A DNA stretch of 64,000 nt from Ilyomonas limi (lineage in GTDB: Bacteria; Bacteroidota; Bacteroidia; Chitinophagales; Chitinophagaceae): contig NZ_SZQL01000010.1 of the NCBI RefSeq assembly GCF_005233845.1, positions 1 through 64,000 of the forward strand, in the 5' to 3' direction. Shown piece after piece: positions 47,190 through 56,341 of the stretch. Made by a program: the position numbers and the translations under genes. Position 1 is the stretch's first letter; every line of letters begins with the position of its first letter. The notes under the pieces were generated by a model that saw nothing but the letters and a program-made list of their open reading frames with translations, did not search any database and was not told the DNA's origin.

Positions 47190-47221
47190 TTTGGTTGCAA
47201 ACTAATTAAAATTTAGCTTTG
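47190..47221 (+). promoter_or_regulatory. tRNA-Arg promoter, Bacteroidota type
   Basis: TTTG at 47190-47193 and TAGCTTTG at 47214-47221 with 20 bases between, a full match to the TTTG/TAnnTTTG consensus. The predicted start is about 6 bases before the tRNA. Confidence 0.75.
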
Positions 47222-47233
47222 CTGCCTCAAAAA

Positions 47234-47307
47234 GGTCCGGTAGCTCAGCTGAATAGAGCAACAGCCTTCTAAGCTGTGGGTCATTGGTTTGAATCCAATC
47301 CGGATCA
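47234..47307 (+). tRNA. tRNA-Arg (anticodon TCT)
   Basis: 74 nt. The acceptor stem GGTCCGG pairs with CCGGATC (one G-U). The D loop contains AGCTCAGCTGAATAGAG, the anticodon arm CAGCC-TTCTAAG-CTG carries TCT, and the T arm is TTGG-TTTGAAT-CCAA. Discriminator A; CCA is not encoded. It reads AGA codons. Confidence 0.93.
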
Positions 47308-47319
47308 CAGAATACTTCT

Positions 47320-47360
47320 AAAAGCACCCATAAAACAATCGTTTTATGGGTGCTTTTTAT
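47320..47360 (+). terminator. terminator after tRNA-Arg
   Basis: 17-bp perfect arms (left 47320-47336, core aaagcacccataaaac; right 47341-47357) with a 4-nt loop and T-rich end. Confidence 0.9.
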
Positions 47361-47428
47361 TTAGGAAGCGAAGACTCTCAGTCAACACTGAAAAGCTGCC
47401 GGTTTTTAAAAGGTTAGCGGCAGCGCAT

Positions 47429-48208
47429 TTACAATTTTAGTCCTTTCAATATAGCTCTTTCTACAGGACAGCAATCTTCTGGTTCTCTATAAATATTAAA
47501 ATCTTTCTTCGTTAGCAAGGCAGGTTGTGCCATAAACTTAGGGTTTGTACCATGGTGGTCTTGCGCGGCATGAACAATAAACGGATGGCATAGATAAACA
47601 GTTCCAGCCTTGCCTGTAGCCAATACTATTTCACCTGCTGGTAAAACATCCAGTTTTTGGGCTAACTCCGTAAAGGAAAGTCCCTGCTCCCCTGCGGATG
47701 CCAAGATTCTTGCAACGTGTATATGCGAACCGGACTTAATAAGGGTTGGTGCGTCTTGTATAGAAACATCTGAGAAAAGAAACAGCATCAGCAATGCCCG
47801 TCCTTTGGAATGAATGTTGATCCGCCAGCTTAAGTAATCATAGGCTTTTTCTCCGGGAAAACTGGCATCTACATGCCAGCCGGTATCGCCCGCGGGTATT
47901 TTGCTGGGAAAGCGGATTGGAAATGATCCAAGCATTTCTCTAGGCAGCCAATTGCCTTTGCCTGCTAATTGATCAAAAGCAGTATGAAGGATGGAGGTGT
48001 TTGCTGCTTTTCTGAAAGGTTTATGCGCCATTTCTCCAATGCGAATTACAGGCTGCATCCAGGTTTCTGTATTGTACGGATCACATTGTGTGGCTTCCCA
48101 CAAAATGGCACGACATTCATCCGCAGCATCTGCAGAGAAAGCGTTCTCTATCTTTACAAAACCTTCATTGATAAACTGCTCTATTTGCCTTATAGATAGT
48201 TGTTGCAT
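47429..48208 (-). CDS. phytanoyl-CoA dioxygenase family protein
   Basis: 259 residues. PhyH-type Fe(II)/2-oxoglutarate oxygenase. The HxD iron motif lies in GWHVDASFPG, the strand around LIKSGSHIHVAR and the distal iron His and 2-OG site in FIVHAAQDHHG. The family hydroxylates diverse small molecules, and the substrate cannot be inferred. It stands alone between tRNA-Arg and an alpha/beta hydrolase gene. Confidence 0.82.
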   Translation of the reverse strand: MQQLSIRQIEQFINEGFVKIENAFSADAADECRAILWEATQCDPYNTETWMQPVIRIGEMAHKPFRKAANTSILHTAFDQLAGKGNWLPREMLGSFPIRFPSKIPAGDTGWHVDASFPGEKAYDYLSWRINIHSKGRALLMLFLFSDVSIQDAPTLIKSGSHIHVARILASAGEQGLSFTELAQKLDVLPAGEIVLATGKAGTVYLCHPFIVHAAQDHHGTNPKFMAQPALLTKKDFNIYREPEDCCPVERAILKGLKL

Positions 48209-48380
48209 TTATCTAAAACTATTAATTACCGATGCTTTATTGCTGACGGCCTATTGCCTATTTAAGTAGCGGCAATTGCATACATCCGTTTAAATATAGC
48301 TATTAGTGCAACAGAATTTTTGATGCTGAATAGCTGCTGTAAACCGCTACATTTTAAGTGACTGTTGATACCCACTTTTG

Positions 48381-49187
48381 TCATTTAAGTATTGCCCTCA
48401 ATGCAGCAAGGTATTTAGGATTATCCGTTATGCCGCCATGCCCTTGTCCGTTTAGTGTAATCAGCGTATCGCCGCTCTTCATTTCGCTTTTTAGTTTAAG
48501 GGAAGAGCCATAGTAAATCACCTCGTCTTTGTTTCCATGAAAAATTACCACCGGCATCTTGCAGTTTTTGAGGTATTCGTTCGTTTGAAATTTGTATTTC
48601 AATAAAAGTGCTGGAATGAGTGGATAAGTATGTCGCATGATGTCGGTCATGCTGTAATAAGGTGCCTGCAGGATGAGCAGTTTTGGATGATTGGTAGCTG
48701 CAATTTTAGCTGCCGGCCCTGTGCCGATGGAATAGCCAAGTACAACAATCTGCTCTTCTACATATCTCTTTTTCATCTCGTCATAAGCAGTTTGCAGATC
48801 ATGAAATAGTTGTACCTGGTTTTTAATAGAACTGCTGCTTTTTCCGTAACCAGGGTAATCTAAAATGAACACATCATAATGCAGGTTGATGTACCGTTTT
48901 GCTACGCCTCCCCAATGTTTTAAAGAACCTGCATTCCCATGCAGATAAAACACCAGCCCTTTTGTACTATCTGATTTAAATAGTAAACCATTCAACTGAT
49001 TATTATTGTTGGTTCTGATATTGATTTCTTCAAATGGCTGAGCAAAAGAGAATTGATAATTTTTGTCCAGCTTTTCGGGAAAAAAAATGAGTTTCTCCTG
49101 AAAGAAGTACAATACAATGCAGATAAAAACGTAAAAAATGAGCAGCAGTTTTAGTGTTTTTAAAATTATCTTCTTTGTAGAACGCAT
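48381..49187 (-). CDS. membrane-anchored alpha/beta hydrolase
   Basis: 268 residues. An N-terminal membrane anchor (LKLLLIFYVFICIVLYFFQEKLIFFPE) precedes an alpha/beta-hydrolase domain of the bem46/YqkD type: oxyanion region YLHGNAGSLKHWG, nucleophile elbow VVLGYSIGTGPA, Asp in FHGNKDEVI and His in NGQGHGGITDN. The substrate is unknown. The active domain should face the periplasm or cytoplasm according to anchor orientation, which cannot be decided here. Confidence 0.85.
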   Translation of the reverse strand: MRSTKKIILKTLKLLLIFYVFICIVLYFFQEKLIFFPEKLDKNYQFSFAQPFEEINIRTNNNNQLNGLLFKSDSTKGLVFYLHGNAGSLKHWGGVAKRYINLHYDVFILDYPGYGKSSSSIKNQVQLFHDLQTAYDEMKKRYVEEQIVVLGYSIGTGPAAKIAATNHPKLLILQAPYYSMTDIMRHTYPLIPALLLKYKFQTNEYLKNCKMPVVIFHGNKDEVIYYGSSLKLKSEMKSGDTLITLNGQGHGGITDNPKYLAALRAILK

Positions 49188-49339
49188 GGTTGAATTAAGG
49201 TGATAGTAATATTTTCACATTGGCGATATAGCTGAATTTGAAACACGTCAGCCGACATCCAATGCTGAAGAAACTTACAAAAGATGAAGATAGGAACTGT
49301 AGCTAAATTAATAACGTCAATGTAATGTTGGCTGCTGTA

Positions 49340-49936
49340 TTAATTATTTTTTGTAGTGTAAATGTTTATAATAGCTCCTGATACAAACGGAGTAGAACTT
49401 ACCAATTGTAAGTCTATCAGATGTGGAATTGTAGCAAACATTGAAATTCCTTTTCCTATAACAACAGGGTGAATGGCGAATCTGTATTCGTCAACCAATC
49501 CATGCTTAACGAGTTCCTGGGCAAAGCTTGCCCCGCCATGAGCTAAAATAGGTTTTCCTTCTTGTTGTTTCAGTTTAGTAATATCGGCAACAAGGTCGGT
49601 TGCAACAGCAGCATTTGCCCACGTAAAAGCATAGGGAGAAGTGGCTCCGGTTGTGTCACCATAACTTGTTTTAGGAACAAAACCACCTTTGGAAAAAATA
49701 ACTTTTGGAAGCCTGTTCATTGGTTCAGCAAGTTGGTCAGATGAAGTGACCCAATAGGGAGCCATGACTTCAAATGTGCAACGGCCCATTATATGAACGC
49801 CGCCTTCCCAAAGAGATTTTTCAATCCAGTCCTTTACTGATTTGTCCCTCGTCCGCATGAACCAGTCAAGTTCATGATTAGGCCCGCAAACAAAACCGTC
49901 GGCAGTTACGGTCATTCCTAAAACTAATTTTCTCAT
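49340..49936 (-). CDS. RibD C-terminal / dihydrofolate reductase-like protein
   Basis: 199 residues from ATG 49936 (MRKLVLGMTVTADGFVCGPN, the family start); the longer frame to 50038 adds 34 unsupported residues. Domain features: NELDW-type N-terminus, GGVHIMGRCTFEVMAPYW, LPKVIFSKGG and KPILAHGGASFAQELVKHGLVDEYRFAIHPVVIGKG, the NADPH-binding fold of RibD-C. These small proteins are often reductases of unknown substrate. Confidence 0.83.
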   Translation of the reverse strand: MRKLVLGMTVTADGFVCGPNHELDWFMRTRDKSVKDWIEKSLWEGGVHIMGRCTFEVMAPYWVTSSDQLAEPMNRLPKVIFSKGGFVPKTSYGDTTGATSPYAFTWANAAVATDLVADITKLKQQEGKPILAHGGASFAQELVKHGLVDEYRFAIHPVVIGKGISMFATIPHLIDLQLVSSTPFVSGAIINIYTTKNN

Positions 49937-50510
49937 CGTTATTATTTTATTAGCTACAAATCTCGCAACAACCTTCAATGCCCCGGCAGTGTGAATGCGA
50001 CTATTGCAGTGGCTGAATGCGACAGTGTGATACTGCAATGTTCCTCAAAACTGTCAGTTGAATTAGACATTTTTAAAACTAATTTTCGCATTATTACCAT
50101 CTATTCTTTGCAGATTGAATAATGGTGAGCTGTTCTGAAGTATTGCAGCTAACCTGTAAATTTATGCTATTGCACGCAGTTGCAAAAGACTTTACTACTT
50201 AAACTTAACTTTTTGCCGCTATACATTTTAGATTGTAATTGCGTTAGTACAACTTACCGTTCTTTAGGGTGTAAGTACAGCGCACTCAAGTACAGAGACC
50301 GATTAAAACGTGCAGCTATTTATGATTGGGCAGCAGCTTTCACGTTGTTCAGGGCAAATCGTCTTGTGGACATTTGTAGTTAGAATATCATCTTGTATAA
50401 AACAATAACAGCGATGAAAAAACAATACATTTGTTACTAAGTGAAGTGTAGCCCAGGAACAGTAGCAATGAAAAACATATACAGGAAGGAAATAAAAATG
50501 CTGCCATACC
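49937..50510. other. intergenic region between divergent genes
   Basis: 574 bases without a supported gene. A TACATTTG box at 50427-50434 matches the -7 consensus and could drive the antiporter gene; no good -33 element accompanies it. Confidence 0.4.
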
Positions 50511-51572
50511 ATGAATAAAAAAGAAAAGGTAATTATTGCGGTTGCATTGGTAGTTACCGCATTGTCCGGCGTGCTGCATTATACCGGCGCCAATGCAGTA
50601 TTTGGCTTCATCGTTACCGCTGGTGCGCTCACGCTCATAGCCATGATTGTGGGAGATGCTACGGAGCAACTGGGCAGCCGTATGGGACCGGGTGCCACCG
50701 GCATTTTGCAGTCTGCATTGGGCAATCTCCCCGAATTATTTGTTTGCATTTTTGCTTTACGGGCAGGCCTGGATACTGTAGTGCAGGCAGCACTCATTGG
50801 CTCTATATTGGGCAATTCGGTACTGGTTTTTGGGTTGGCATTACTGTTGGGTGGTCTTAAGCACGGCACGCAGCGGTTTAAATCAGAGCCGCCGCGGATG
50901 ATATCAACATTAATGATACTGGCATTTGCTGCGCTTGCCATACCTACACTTACCCATCAACTGCACACCTCTGCCGAAAGGCACATTAATGCACTGGATA
51001 TTTTTGTAGCGGTTATTCTGCTCCTGTTATTCGTTGCCAGTACTTATTTCTTTTTAAAAAACGATAAATCGGTAGTTCCCGAAGAGCAGGCTGCAAGGAA
51101 ACATGCAGCTTCCTGGTCGTTGCCGTTGACGCTTGTTGTGCTGGGTGCCAGTGGACTGGGCGCGGCTTTTGTGTCGGACTGGTTTGTAGAGGCATTACAG
51201 CCTGCCATGCACGCACTAGGTATCAACGATATCTTTGCCGGCCTGGTGATTGTAGCTATTGCCGGTAATGCTATTGAAAACTTAGTAGGCATTCAACTTG
51301 CCATGCGCAATCAGCCCGATTATGCAATCAGTGTAATCCTGAATAGCTCTTTGCAGATTGCATTAGGATTGTTCCCATTGTTAGTATTGCTTTCTTATGT
51401 TTTGGGCGGCGCTGTTTTATCTTTTGTATTAACGCCTATGTTGCTCGCCTGTCTTGCACTGGCAGTAATAGTAAGTGCCTTTATTGTTTTTGATGGAGAA
51501 TCTATCTGGCTTGAGGGGCTGGCTTTGGTAGGCTTGTATTGCTTGATAGCCGCTGCTTTTTGGTGGGGATAA
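50511..51572 (+). CDS. CaCA-family cation/proton antiporter (ChaA/CAX type)
   Basis: 353 residues, about eleven membrane helices in two inverted repeats. The alpha-repeat signatures are visible: ALGNLPELFVCIFALRAG in the first half (the CAX c-1 motif GNxPEL) and IAGNAIENLVGIQLA in the second. Such proteins exchange Ca2+ (or Na+/K+) for protons across the inner membrane. No regulatory gene is next to it. Confidence 0.88.
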   Translation: MNKKEKVIIAVALVVTALSGVLHYTGANAVFGFIVTAGALTLIAMIVGDATEQLGSRMGPGATGILQSALGNLPELFVCIFALRAGLDTVVQAALIGSILGNSVLVFGLALLLGGLKHGTQRFKSEPPRMISTLMILAFAALAIPTLTHQLHTSAERHINALDIFVAVILLLLFVASTYFFLKNDKSVVPEEQAARKHAASWSLPLTLVVLGASGLGAAFVSDWFVEALQPAMHALGINDIFAGLVIVAIAGNAIENLVGIQLAMRNQPDYAISVILNSSLQIALGLFPLLVLLSYVLGGAVLSFVLTPMLLACLALAVIVSAFIVFDGESIWLEGLALVGLYCLIAAAFWWG

Positions 51573-51646
51573 TTTTTTATCCGTTATATTTTAGAATGTC
51601 TGCGATATTTATAAAGTGCTTATTGAGGTATGCAACAGGTCTTACA

Positions 51647-52123
51647 TTATTCAAGTGCAATTGGCAGTTCGTATTGCCTGCTTCCGTCTTTTGGGCTTGC
51701 TTCGAATAGTATTAATATAAGTGTTGAGTTTGGTCTCTCTTTTTGTACTTCAACAGTGAAATTAAAGTTCCCCCATGCTGGTGCGCCGGCATCTGTCATT
51801 TGATGTCCCTTTTTAAGTTCATTATGTCCATCTTCAACCACCCAACTAAAAGTCGCCTCAAATACTTGCGCCTTCCCCTGAACCGTGTATTTATCTGCGC
51901 CCACTTTTTGTACCGTCACCTCTTTGAAGCGTGCATTGGAATAACCTTTTCGCTGCTTTGAAGTGTCCGCCTGTTTTTGCCTTTTAAAAGTTGAATCTGC
52001 ATTGTTATTTTCGGAAGCAGAAGGAGCCGTAACAGTATCTGAATTTGATAAAGAGGTATGCTGCTGTTCATTTTCTGTACAAGCAAATAAACTGATGACA
52101 ATCAGGCTATACAATAATTTCAT
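51647..52123 (-). CDS. lipoprotein with Gmad2 immunoglobulin-like domain
   Basis: 158 residues from ATG 52123 (MKLLYSLIVISLFACTENEQQ), with a lipobox-like FAC at the end of a short signal sequence. An earlier start at 52303 would add 60 residues of translated spacer. After a Ser/Asn-rich linker the Gmad2 domain runs from ~70 to the end (YTVQGKAQVFEATFSWVVEDG, FNFTVEVQKER, LFEASPKDGSRQYELPIAL). Gmad2 is an Ig-like beta sandwich of unknown binding role. The protein is probably lipid-anchored in the cell envelope. Confidence 0.75.
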   Translation of the reverse strand: MKLLYSLIVISLFACTENEQQHTSLSNSDTVTAPSASENNNADSTFKRQKQADTSKQRKGYSNARFKEVTVQKVGADKYTVQGKAQVFEATFSWVVEDGHNELKKGHQMTDAGAPAWGNFNFTVEVQKERPNSTLILILFEASPKDGSRQYELPIALE

Positions 52124-52618
52124 ATTTCCGTTAGATTGAAGAATAGTATTCAAATGGTAGCTATTTAAAACGTCTGTAATAATCGAATGATTGCAAATTG
52201 CCGGCCGGAGTAAGTGTGAAATTAAAAAGAAAATAAAGTAACTACTGAATAAAATAATTATAAAGCTAAAATGAATGCTGCTAAATAGTTGGCCGTGTAT
52301 CAAAATGTATAATGATGTTTACCGCTGAGAACAAGAGTAAATAGCGTTTTTCGCAGCGCTATTCTTAGCGTAATCTTCCTTTTTATGCTCTTTGCGGTGA
52401 GAGAAAGAGGCCTTCTAATACGCATCATACATTTAAAACACAACAAATGGTTTACAAAAAACTAAATAATTAAGAACTAACTCTATAATACACAAAGGTT
52501 TTGCAGCCTGCAAAACCTTTGTGTATTATAATTTGCGTATTATAATATAGATTACTACTGAACAAATAAATGTGGCCTATTTTAAGCAGCAGCAATAACA
52601 AAAAGTAAAAAAGTGGCC
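52124..52618. other. intergenic region with a long hairpin
   Basis: 495 bases. A 22-bp perfect inverted repeat with a 3-nt loop (arms 52486-52507 and 52511-52532; inner words aaggttttgca/tgcaaaacctt) lies downstream of the DUF5777 gene. It is probably the terminator of the six-gene unit. No gene was recognised. Confidence 0.7.
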
Positions 52619-53530
52619 TTAATACGTCACGCTCTTTTTGGCCTTATGACTGATGTTAAATACGCGCGAAATATTAAACCCGAAATACACATCACCATCG
52701 CCCCACTCGCCGGCAGTGCGGGCAATTACCTGTGGCTCAGTCATACCTTGTGCATTGCTAAAGACTAACTGAAATACATGCCCGCCCGTTTCTATTTCCC
52801 ATGCCAATGATATCGCATTATGCACGTCTATAGAGTTGACCTGATCAGGCAATAAATAATTGTATTCGGCAGAAATACTCATACGTTTGGTTAGCTTCAT
52901 GCGACCGCCTGCATTGAGGGCAAATACGTCATTCTTATCATTAACTGTAGGTACCAGATTGTAATGCAGCCACATCGGCACCAACTGCAGCGATAATGCC
53001 GAGCTGAATTTCCTGGCAGCAATCAACTGCGTTACATACGTAGTGCGGTAGCGTGCATTCAGATATGTTTTATCAGGAAATTTTAAGGTATAATTCGTTA
53101 ACCCGCTTGAAACGCTCAGCGATAATGGCACTCGCTCGGAACCATCGGTTTGCCACAACAAACGGTATTTAAAATAGGCATCAAATGTTTTCTCCAAAGA
53201 ACTTCTTCCAATACCAATTGCCAAACGGTCTGTAATGCCATAATCCAATCCTAAGCGAATGGAGGCATTATCCAGTCCGAAAAAGTTATACGCGCCATCA
53301 TTCAGCCTGCCAAAGCGGTGCATAATCAGGAAGTTCAAAGCGCCTCTCGCAGACGATTCAACCGTTTTCATATTTACAATATACAATCCTTTGAAAGTGC
53401 CTCTTACCGGCATTGGCTTTTCATTAGCCTGCATCGAATCGCTCAGCATATTCAGCAGGGTACTATCCTGTGCCTGCAGGCGATTGGCGGTTATTATAAC
53501 AACAAAAAGGAATAATAGGCGTTGCTTCAT
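52619..53530 (-). CDS. DUF5777 beta-barrel outer-membrane protein
   Basis: 303 residues with a signal peptide (MKQRLLFLFVVIITANRLQAQ). The mature part is a series of amphipathic strands (ASIRLGLDYGITDRLAIGIGRS, ARYRTTYVTQLIAARKFSS, MSISAEYNYLLPD) with a GDVYFGFNISRVFNI end, as in DUF5777. This Bacteroidota family is often encoded with YceI and cytochrome-like genes; its role is unknown. It lies 3 bases after the YceI gene and is the last gene of the unit. Confidence 0.83.
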   Translation of the reverse strand: MKQRLLFLFVVIITANRLQAQDSTLLNMLSDSMQANEKPMPVRGTFKGLYIVNMKTVESSARGALNFLIMHRFGRLNDGAYNFFGLDNASIRLGLDYGITDRLAIGIGRSSLEKTFDAYFKYRLLWQTDGSERVPLSLSVSSGLTNYTLKFPDKTYLNARYRTTYVTQLIAARKFSSALSLQLVPMWLHYNLVPTVNDKNDVFALNAGGRMKLTKRMSISAEYNYLLPDQVNSIDVHNAISLAWEIETGGHVFQLVFSNAQGMTEPQVIARTAGEWGDGDVYFGFNISRVFNISHKAKKSVTY

Positions 53531-53533
53531 GAT

Positions 53534-54076
53534 TTATTGTTTTAGTGTGCAATCAGCATTAATGTTTACGGTTATTTCCTGTGCAATTTTGCCTCGCACC
53601 AATGATGGAATAGTAATGTTGAAATCTTCCGGTTTTGCTTTAAACGTTGCGGTTCCAATCAGGTGCGTATCTTTTACTTCCAGGGTAGCAGGTGTTGTTA
53701 TTGCTTTGGTAATATTATGCAGGGTAAGATTGCCCTGTACTGTTACATTATACACACCATTTTTAGTAAGGTCCACATCGCCCGTATAAGTGCCGCTAAA
53801 CGATGCTTTGGGGTACTTATCGCTCTCTACATAATTCTCATTAAAATGCTCCTGCATCAGCTCTTTGGTAAACGTAAAACCCTTGAGCAGCAGCGAAAAA
53901 GCAAGGTTCTTTTTGCCTGCATCTACTGCAGCATACACCTGGTTGTTAACAGCTTTTATATCCTCCGCCGGTGTTTTGGAAAAGAAGCCAACATAGGCAG
54001 TTCGGGTAAGATATACCTGGCTGTAACTACAACAATACACCATTAATAACAGCAGGAAAAGCAATATTTTTTTCAT
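53534..54076 (-). CDS. YceI family periplasmic protein
   Basis: 180 residues with a signal peptide (MKKILLFLLLLMVYCCSYSQ). The lipocalin-like YceI fold is shown by AYVGFFSKTPAEDIKAVNNQ, LLKGFTFTKELMQEHFNENYVESDKYPKA, VTVQGNLTLHNITK and ATFKAKPEDFNITIP. YceI proteins bind isoprenoid-type lipids such as ubiquinone precursors. It is located between a cytochrome-like lipoprotein and DUF5777 and is probably co-transcribed. Confidence 0.88.
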   Translation of the reverse strand: MKKILLFLLLLMVYCCSYSQVYLTRTAYVGFFSKTPAEDIKAVNNQVYAAVDAGKKNLAFSLLLKGFTFTKELMQEHFNENYVESDKYPKASFSGTYTGDVDLTKNGVYNVTVQGNLTLHNITKAITTPATLEVKDTHLIGTATFKAKPEDFNITIPSLVRGKIAQEITVNINADCTLKQ

Positions 54077-54094
54077 AGTAAAAAGAATAAAAAG

Positions 54095-54478
54095 TTAGTT
54101 ATTTGATGCGCCTCTGTTTATCCAGTCTTTTATTTTATTGATGTCGCAATCGGATAGTTTACCACCGCCATCGGGCATAGGCGGATAGCCCGGAGCATGA
54201 GTAATAACGCCGATTAACAAGCCATTATCTGCAACCAATTTTACACCTGTATAAGAGTCTAAGGTTACGCCGCCATTCACATTTCCGTTGCCATGACAGC
54301 TATAGCAATTGGCTTCTAAAATAGGTTGTACATCGCTGCTATAGGTCATGTTTACCGTATCGCAATCCGATGGTGGTATGGGCGTGGTTAACCGGTCTTC
54401 GCTGCTTTTGGAACAGCCGATAATCAGCATCATACTTCCTGCAATAAGGCATAGCAATGTGCCTGTTTTCCTGCTCAT
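54095..54478 (-). CDS. cytochrome c-like lipoprotein
   Basis: 127 residues with a lipoprotein signal (MSRKTGTLLCLIAGSMMLIIGCS). One heme-binding CYSCH motif (residues ~61-65), a distal Met in PGYPPMPDGGGKLSDCD, and a C-terminal INKIKDWINRGAS helix, as in small Bacteroidota cytochrome c domains. Located in the periplasm, anchored by lipid. Its position with YceI suggests a respiratory or redox role for this operon. Confidence 0.85.
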   Translation of the reverse strand: MSRKTGTLLCLIAGSMMLIIGCSKSSEDRLTTPIPPSDCDTVNMTYSSDVQPILEANCYSCHGNGNVNGGVTLDSYTGVKLVADNGLLIGVITHAPGYPPMPDGGGKLSDCDINKIKDWINRGASNN

Positions 54479-54515
54479 ATTCTACATTTTTGGTTTAATA
54501 AATTAGAGTAAATAT

Positions 54516-54926
54516 TTATTTTTCTACTGCACAATCGGCAAGCATTACATCGGCTAAGAAACCGGTGCATCTGCCTTTGATTGATACCGGCTCGCCGTTT
54601 TTGATGCTTGCCGGAGTAGTATTTTTAGCTGTTACATTGCAGCTTACACCACCGGCTATATCATTGCTTTCGAGCAAAATAGTAAACGTGCTGTCGGTGT
54701 GCGCAACATCACTTACGGTACCTTTTACTAATAGTACTTTATCCAAAAAACGTTGATTTGCTGCTGCTTCATTTTGCGCATAAGCTGCATATAAATCTGC
54801 TGCACTGATGGTAATTGCCGGTGCCATAGCAGCTACGCTGGTATGTGGTTTATTGTATAAATAAAAGGCATAAGCGACGAGGCAAAGCATGAATATGCCG
54901 ATGGAAAAAAATATTTTTTTTCGCAT
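54516..54926 (-). CDS. OB-fold (tRNA_anti-like) membrane-anchored protein
   Basis: 136 residues. A single N-terminal membrane helix (IFFSIGIFMLCLVAYAFYLY) is followed by an OB-type domain: FLDKVLLVKGTVSDVAHTD, TILLESNDIAGGVSCNV, GEPVSIKGRCTGFLADVMLADCAVEK. This is the tRNA_anti-like family, which despite its name has no proven nucleic-acid role in this setting. Co-transcribed with the cytochrome-like and YceI genes. Confidence 0.75.
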   Translation of the reverse strand: MRKKIFFSIGIFMLCLVAYAFYLYNKPHTSVAAMAPAITISAADLYAAYAQNEAAANQRFLDKVLLVKGTVSDVAHTDSTFTILLESNDIAGGVSCNVTAKNTTPASIKNGEPVSIKGRCTGFLADVMLADCAVEK

Positions 54927-54946
54927 GGTACAAAGTGTTTAATCAA

Positions 54947-56341
54947 TCAAAAAGATTTGTGAAGCGGCAGCGTATAAACTGCGGAGATACCGGTGCTGGA
55001 GAATGGCAGCTTTCCAATGCCCAATCCTCTCAGCGGAACCTTCAAGTAAGGCTCTACCCGCAGGCTATTGTTGTTTTTAAAAATAAACTGATAACCACCG
55101 CTTATATTGGCTACCGAAAAAAGATTGTTTGTTGAGTTTTTATACGCGCGTTTACCCACATAATAATTGCCACTGCTGCCGGTAGCGTGGTACTCGTAAT
55201 TTTCCTTTTTCATTATATAAGAAGATAAACCGGCCGATACATAAAAACCACTCAATTTTTTACTGTTGAAATCATACTTAATATTCAGCGGCACCTCGTA
55301 CATGCGGCAAGTGCCATATACATAATGAATGTAAGTGGTAGTTGGGATATCGGTTCTTTTCCTATCGAAATATTCGCCGGGGCTGTAATAGTTTTTATTA
55401 TCCCACATCAGTCCCGACTCTACCGACCAGTGGTTATTAATTCTGTATCCTACAACCAAAGCTGCACTATAGCCTGGTTTTTCCACCTCCCGAAACTTAA
55501 CTGCTGTAACATCCAACCCAGCGGCGGCACCTGCATATAAACCCTTTGCTTTTATCGGAGCTGTATGTTTCAGATTTATTCTTTTTGCAGTTGCAACGCT
55601 GTCTTTTTGTGGTGTAGCAACTGCCTTGCCGTCTTTATCAGTATTAATATTTGCAGCAATTGTATCTTTCTTTTCAGTAGCGTTCTTCTTTATTTCGTTG
55701 CCTGCAATTATTGCATCGCTTGCTGTTTTATTATTGTTTTCAATTGCTGAGTAATTGTTATTATTACTACTATTATTTGTATTACTATTATTACCTGCAA
55801 TTACATCGGCAGGCAGTATAAACTGACGGCTATTGTTGTTATCGTTACTTTCATCAATGGTTGCTATTGTTTTATTATTTCTACTTTCTAAAATGTTCTC
55901 ATTATTGTTCCTTTCGGTTGTTGTACTTGTTATAAAATGATTGCCGCGCAGCAAGTCCTTTTTCTTCCCTGCACTACCCATTTCTTTTGCTTGCGAAGCG
56001 GGTACATCAGTACCTGCAATAGCCTGCTCTGGTGCTTTATCGGCATTGTTTATTATCGTATTTGAACCTTGTTGCTGCACTGTTGTATCAGTTGCTGTTG
56101 TGTTTGAAGAAGTAACTGGTTTTTGAAATTCCTTATTATAATAATAAACCGGAACTGCTATTAATAATGGAAGTAAAAGCAAGAGCAGCCACCAATACCT
56201 TTTTCGGTTCGATGGTTTCTGTTGCATAGCAGCTTGCATACCAGTGGCTACCTTCTCCCAGTCACTACCGCCTGTTTTCAAAGGATAGTCATCCGCTGAC
56301 TGCCGTATCAAATCGTCCATATCATTGTTTAAGTTCAACAT
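54947..56341 (-). CDS. membrane protein with outer-membrane-like C-terminal domain, paired with an ECF sigma factor
   Basis: 464 residues from the ATG at 56341, which overlaps the sigma-factor stop (ATGTTGA), so translation is coupled; a start at 56398 is less likely. A 45-residue cytoplasmic N-terminus with charged KTGGSDWEKVATGMQ precedes one membrane helix (YWWLLLLLLPLLIAVPVYYY). A long Asn/Ser/Thr-rich, low-complexity stretch (~90-260) follows. The C-terminus is beta-barrel-like (GYRINNHWSVESGLMWDNK, YEVPLNIKYDFNSK, LSGFYVSAGLSSYI). The layout suggests a membrane-bound regulator of the sigma factor or an envelope sensor, inferred from position. Confidence 0.65.
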   Translation of the reverse strand: MLNLNNDMDDLIRQSADDYPLKTGGSDWEKVATGMQAAMQQKPSNRKRYWWLLLLLLPLLIAVPVYYYNKEFQKPVTSSNTTATDTTVQQQGSNTIINNADKAPEQAIAGTDVPASQAKEMGSAGKKKDLLRGNHFITSTTTERNNNENILESRNNKTIATIDESNDNNNSRQFILPADVIAGNNSNTNNSSNNNNYSAIENNNKTASDAIIAGNEIKKNATEKKDTIAANINTDKDGKAVATPQKDSVATAKRINLKHTAPIKAKGLYAGAAAGLDVTAVKFREVEKPGYSAALVVGYRINNHWSVESGLMWDNKNYYSPGEYFDRKRTDIPTTTYIHYVYGTCRMYEVPLNIKYDFNSKKLSGFYVSAGLSSYIMKKENYEYHATGSSGNYYVGKRAYKNSTNNLFSVANISGGYQFIFKNNNSLRVEPYLKVPLRGLGIGKLPFSSTGISAVYTLPLHKSF

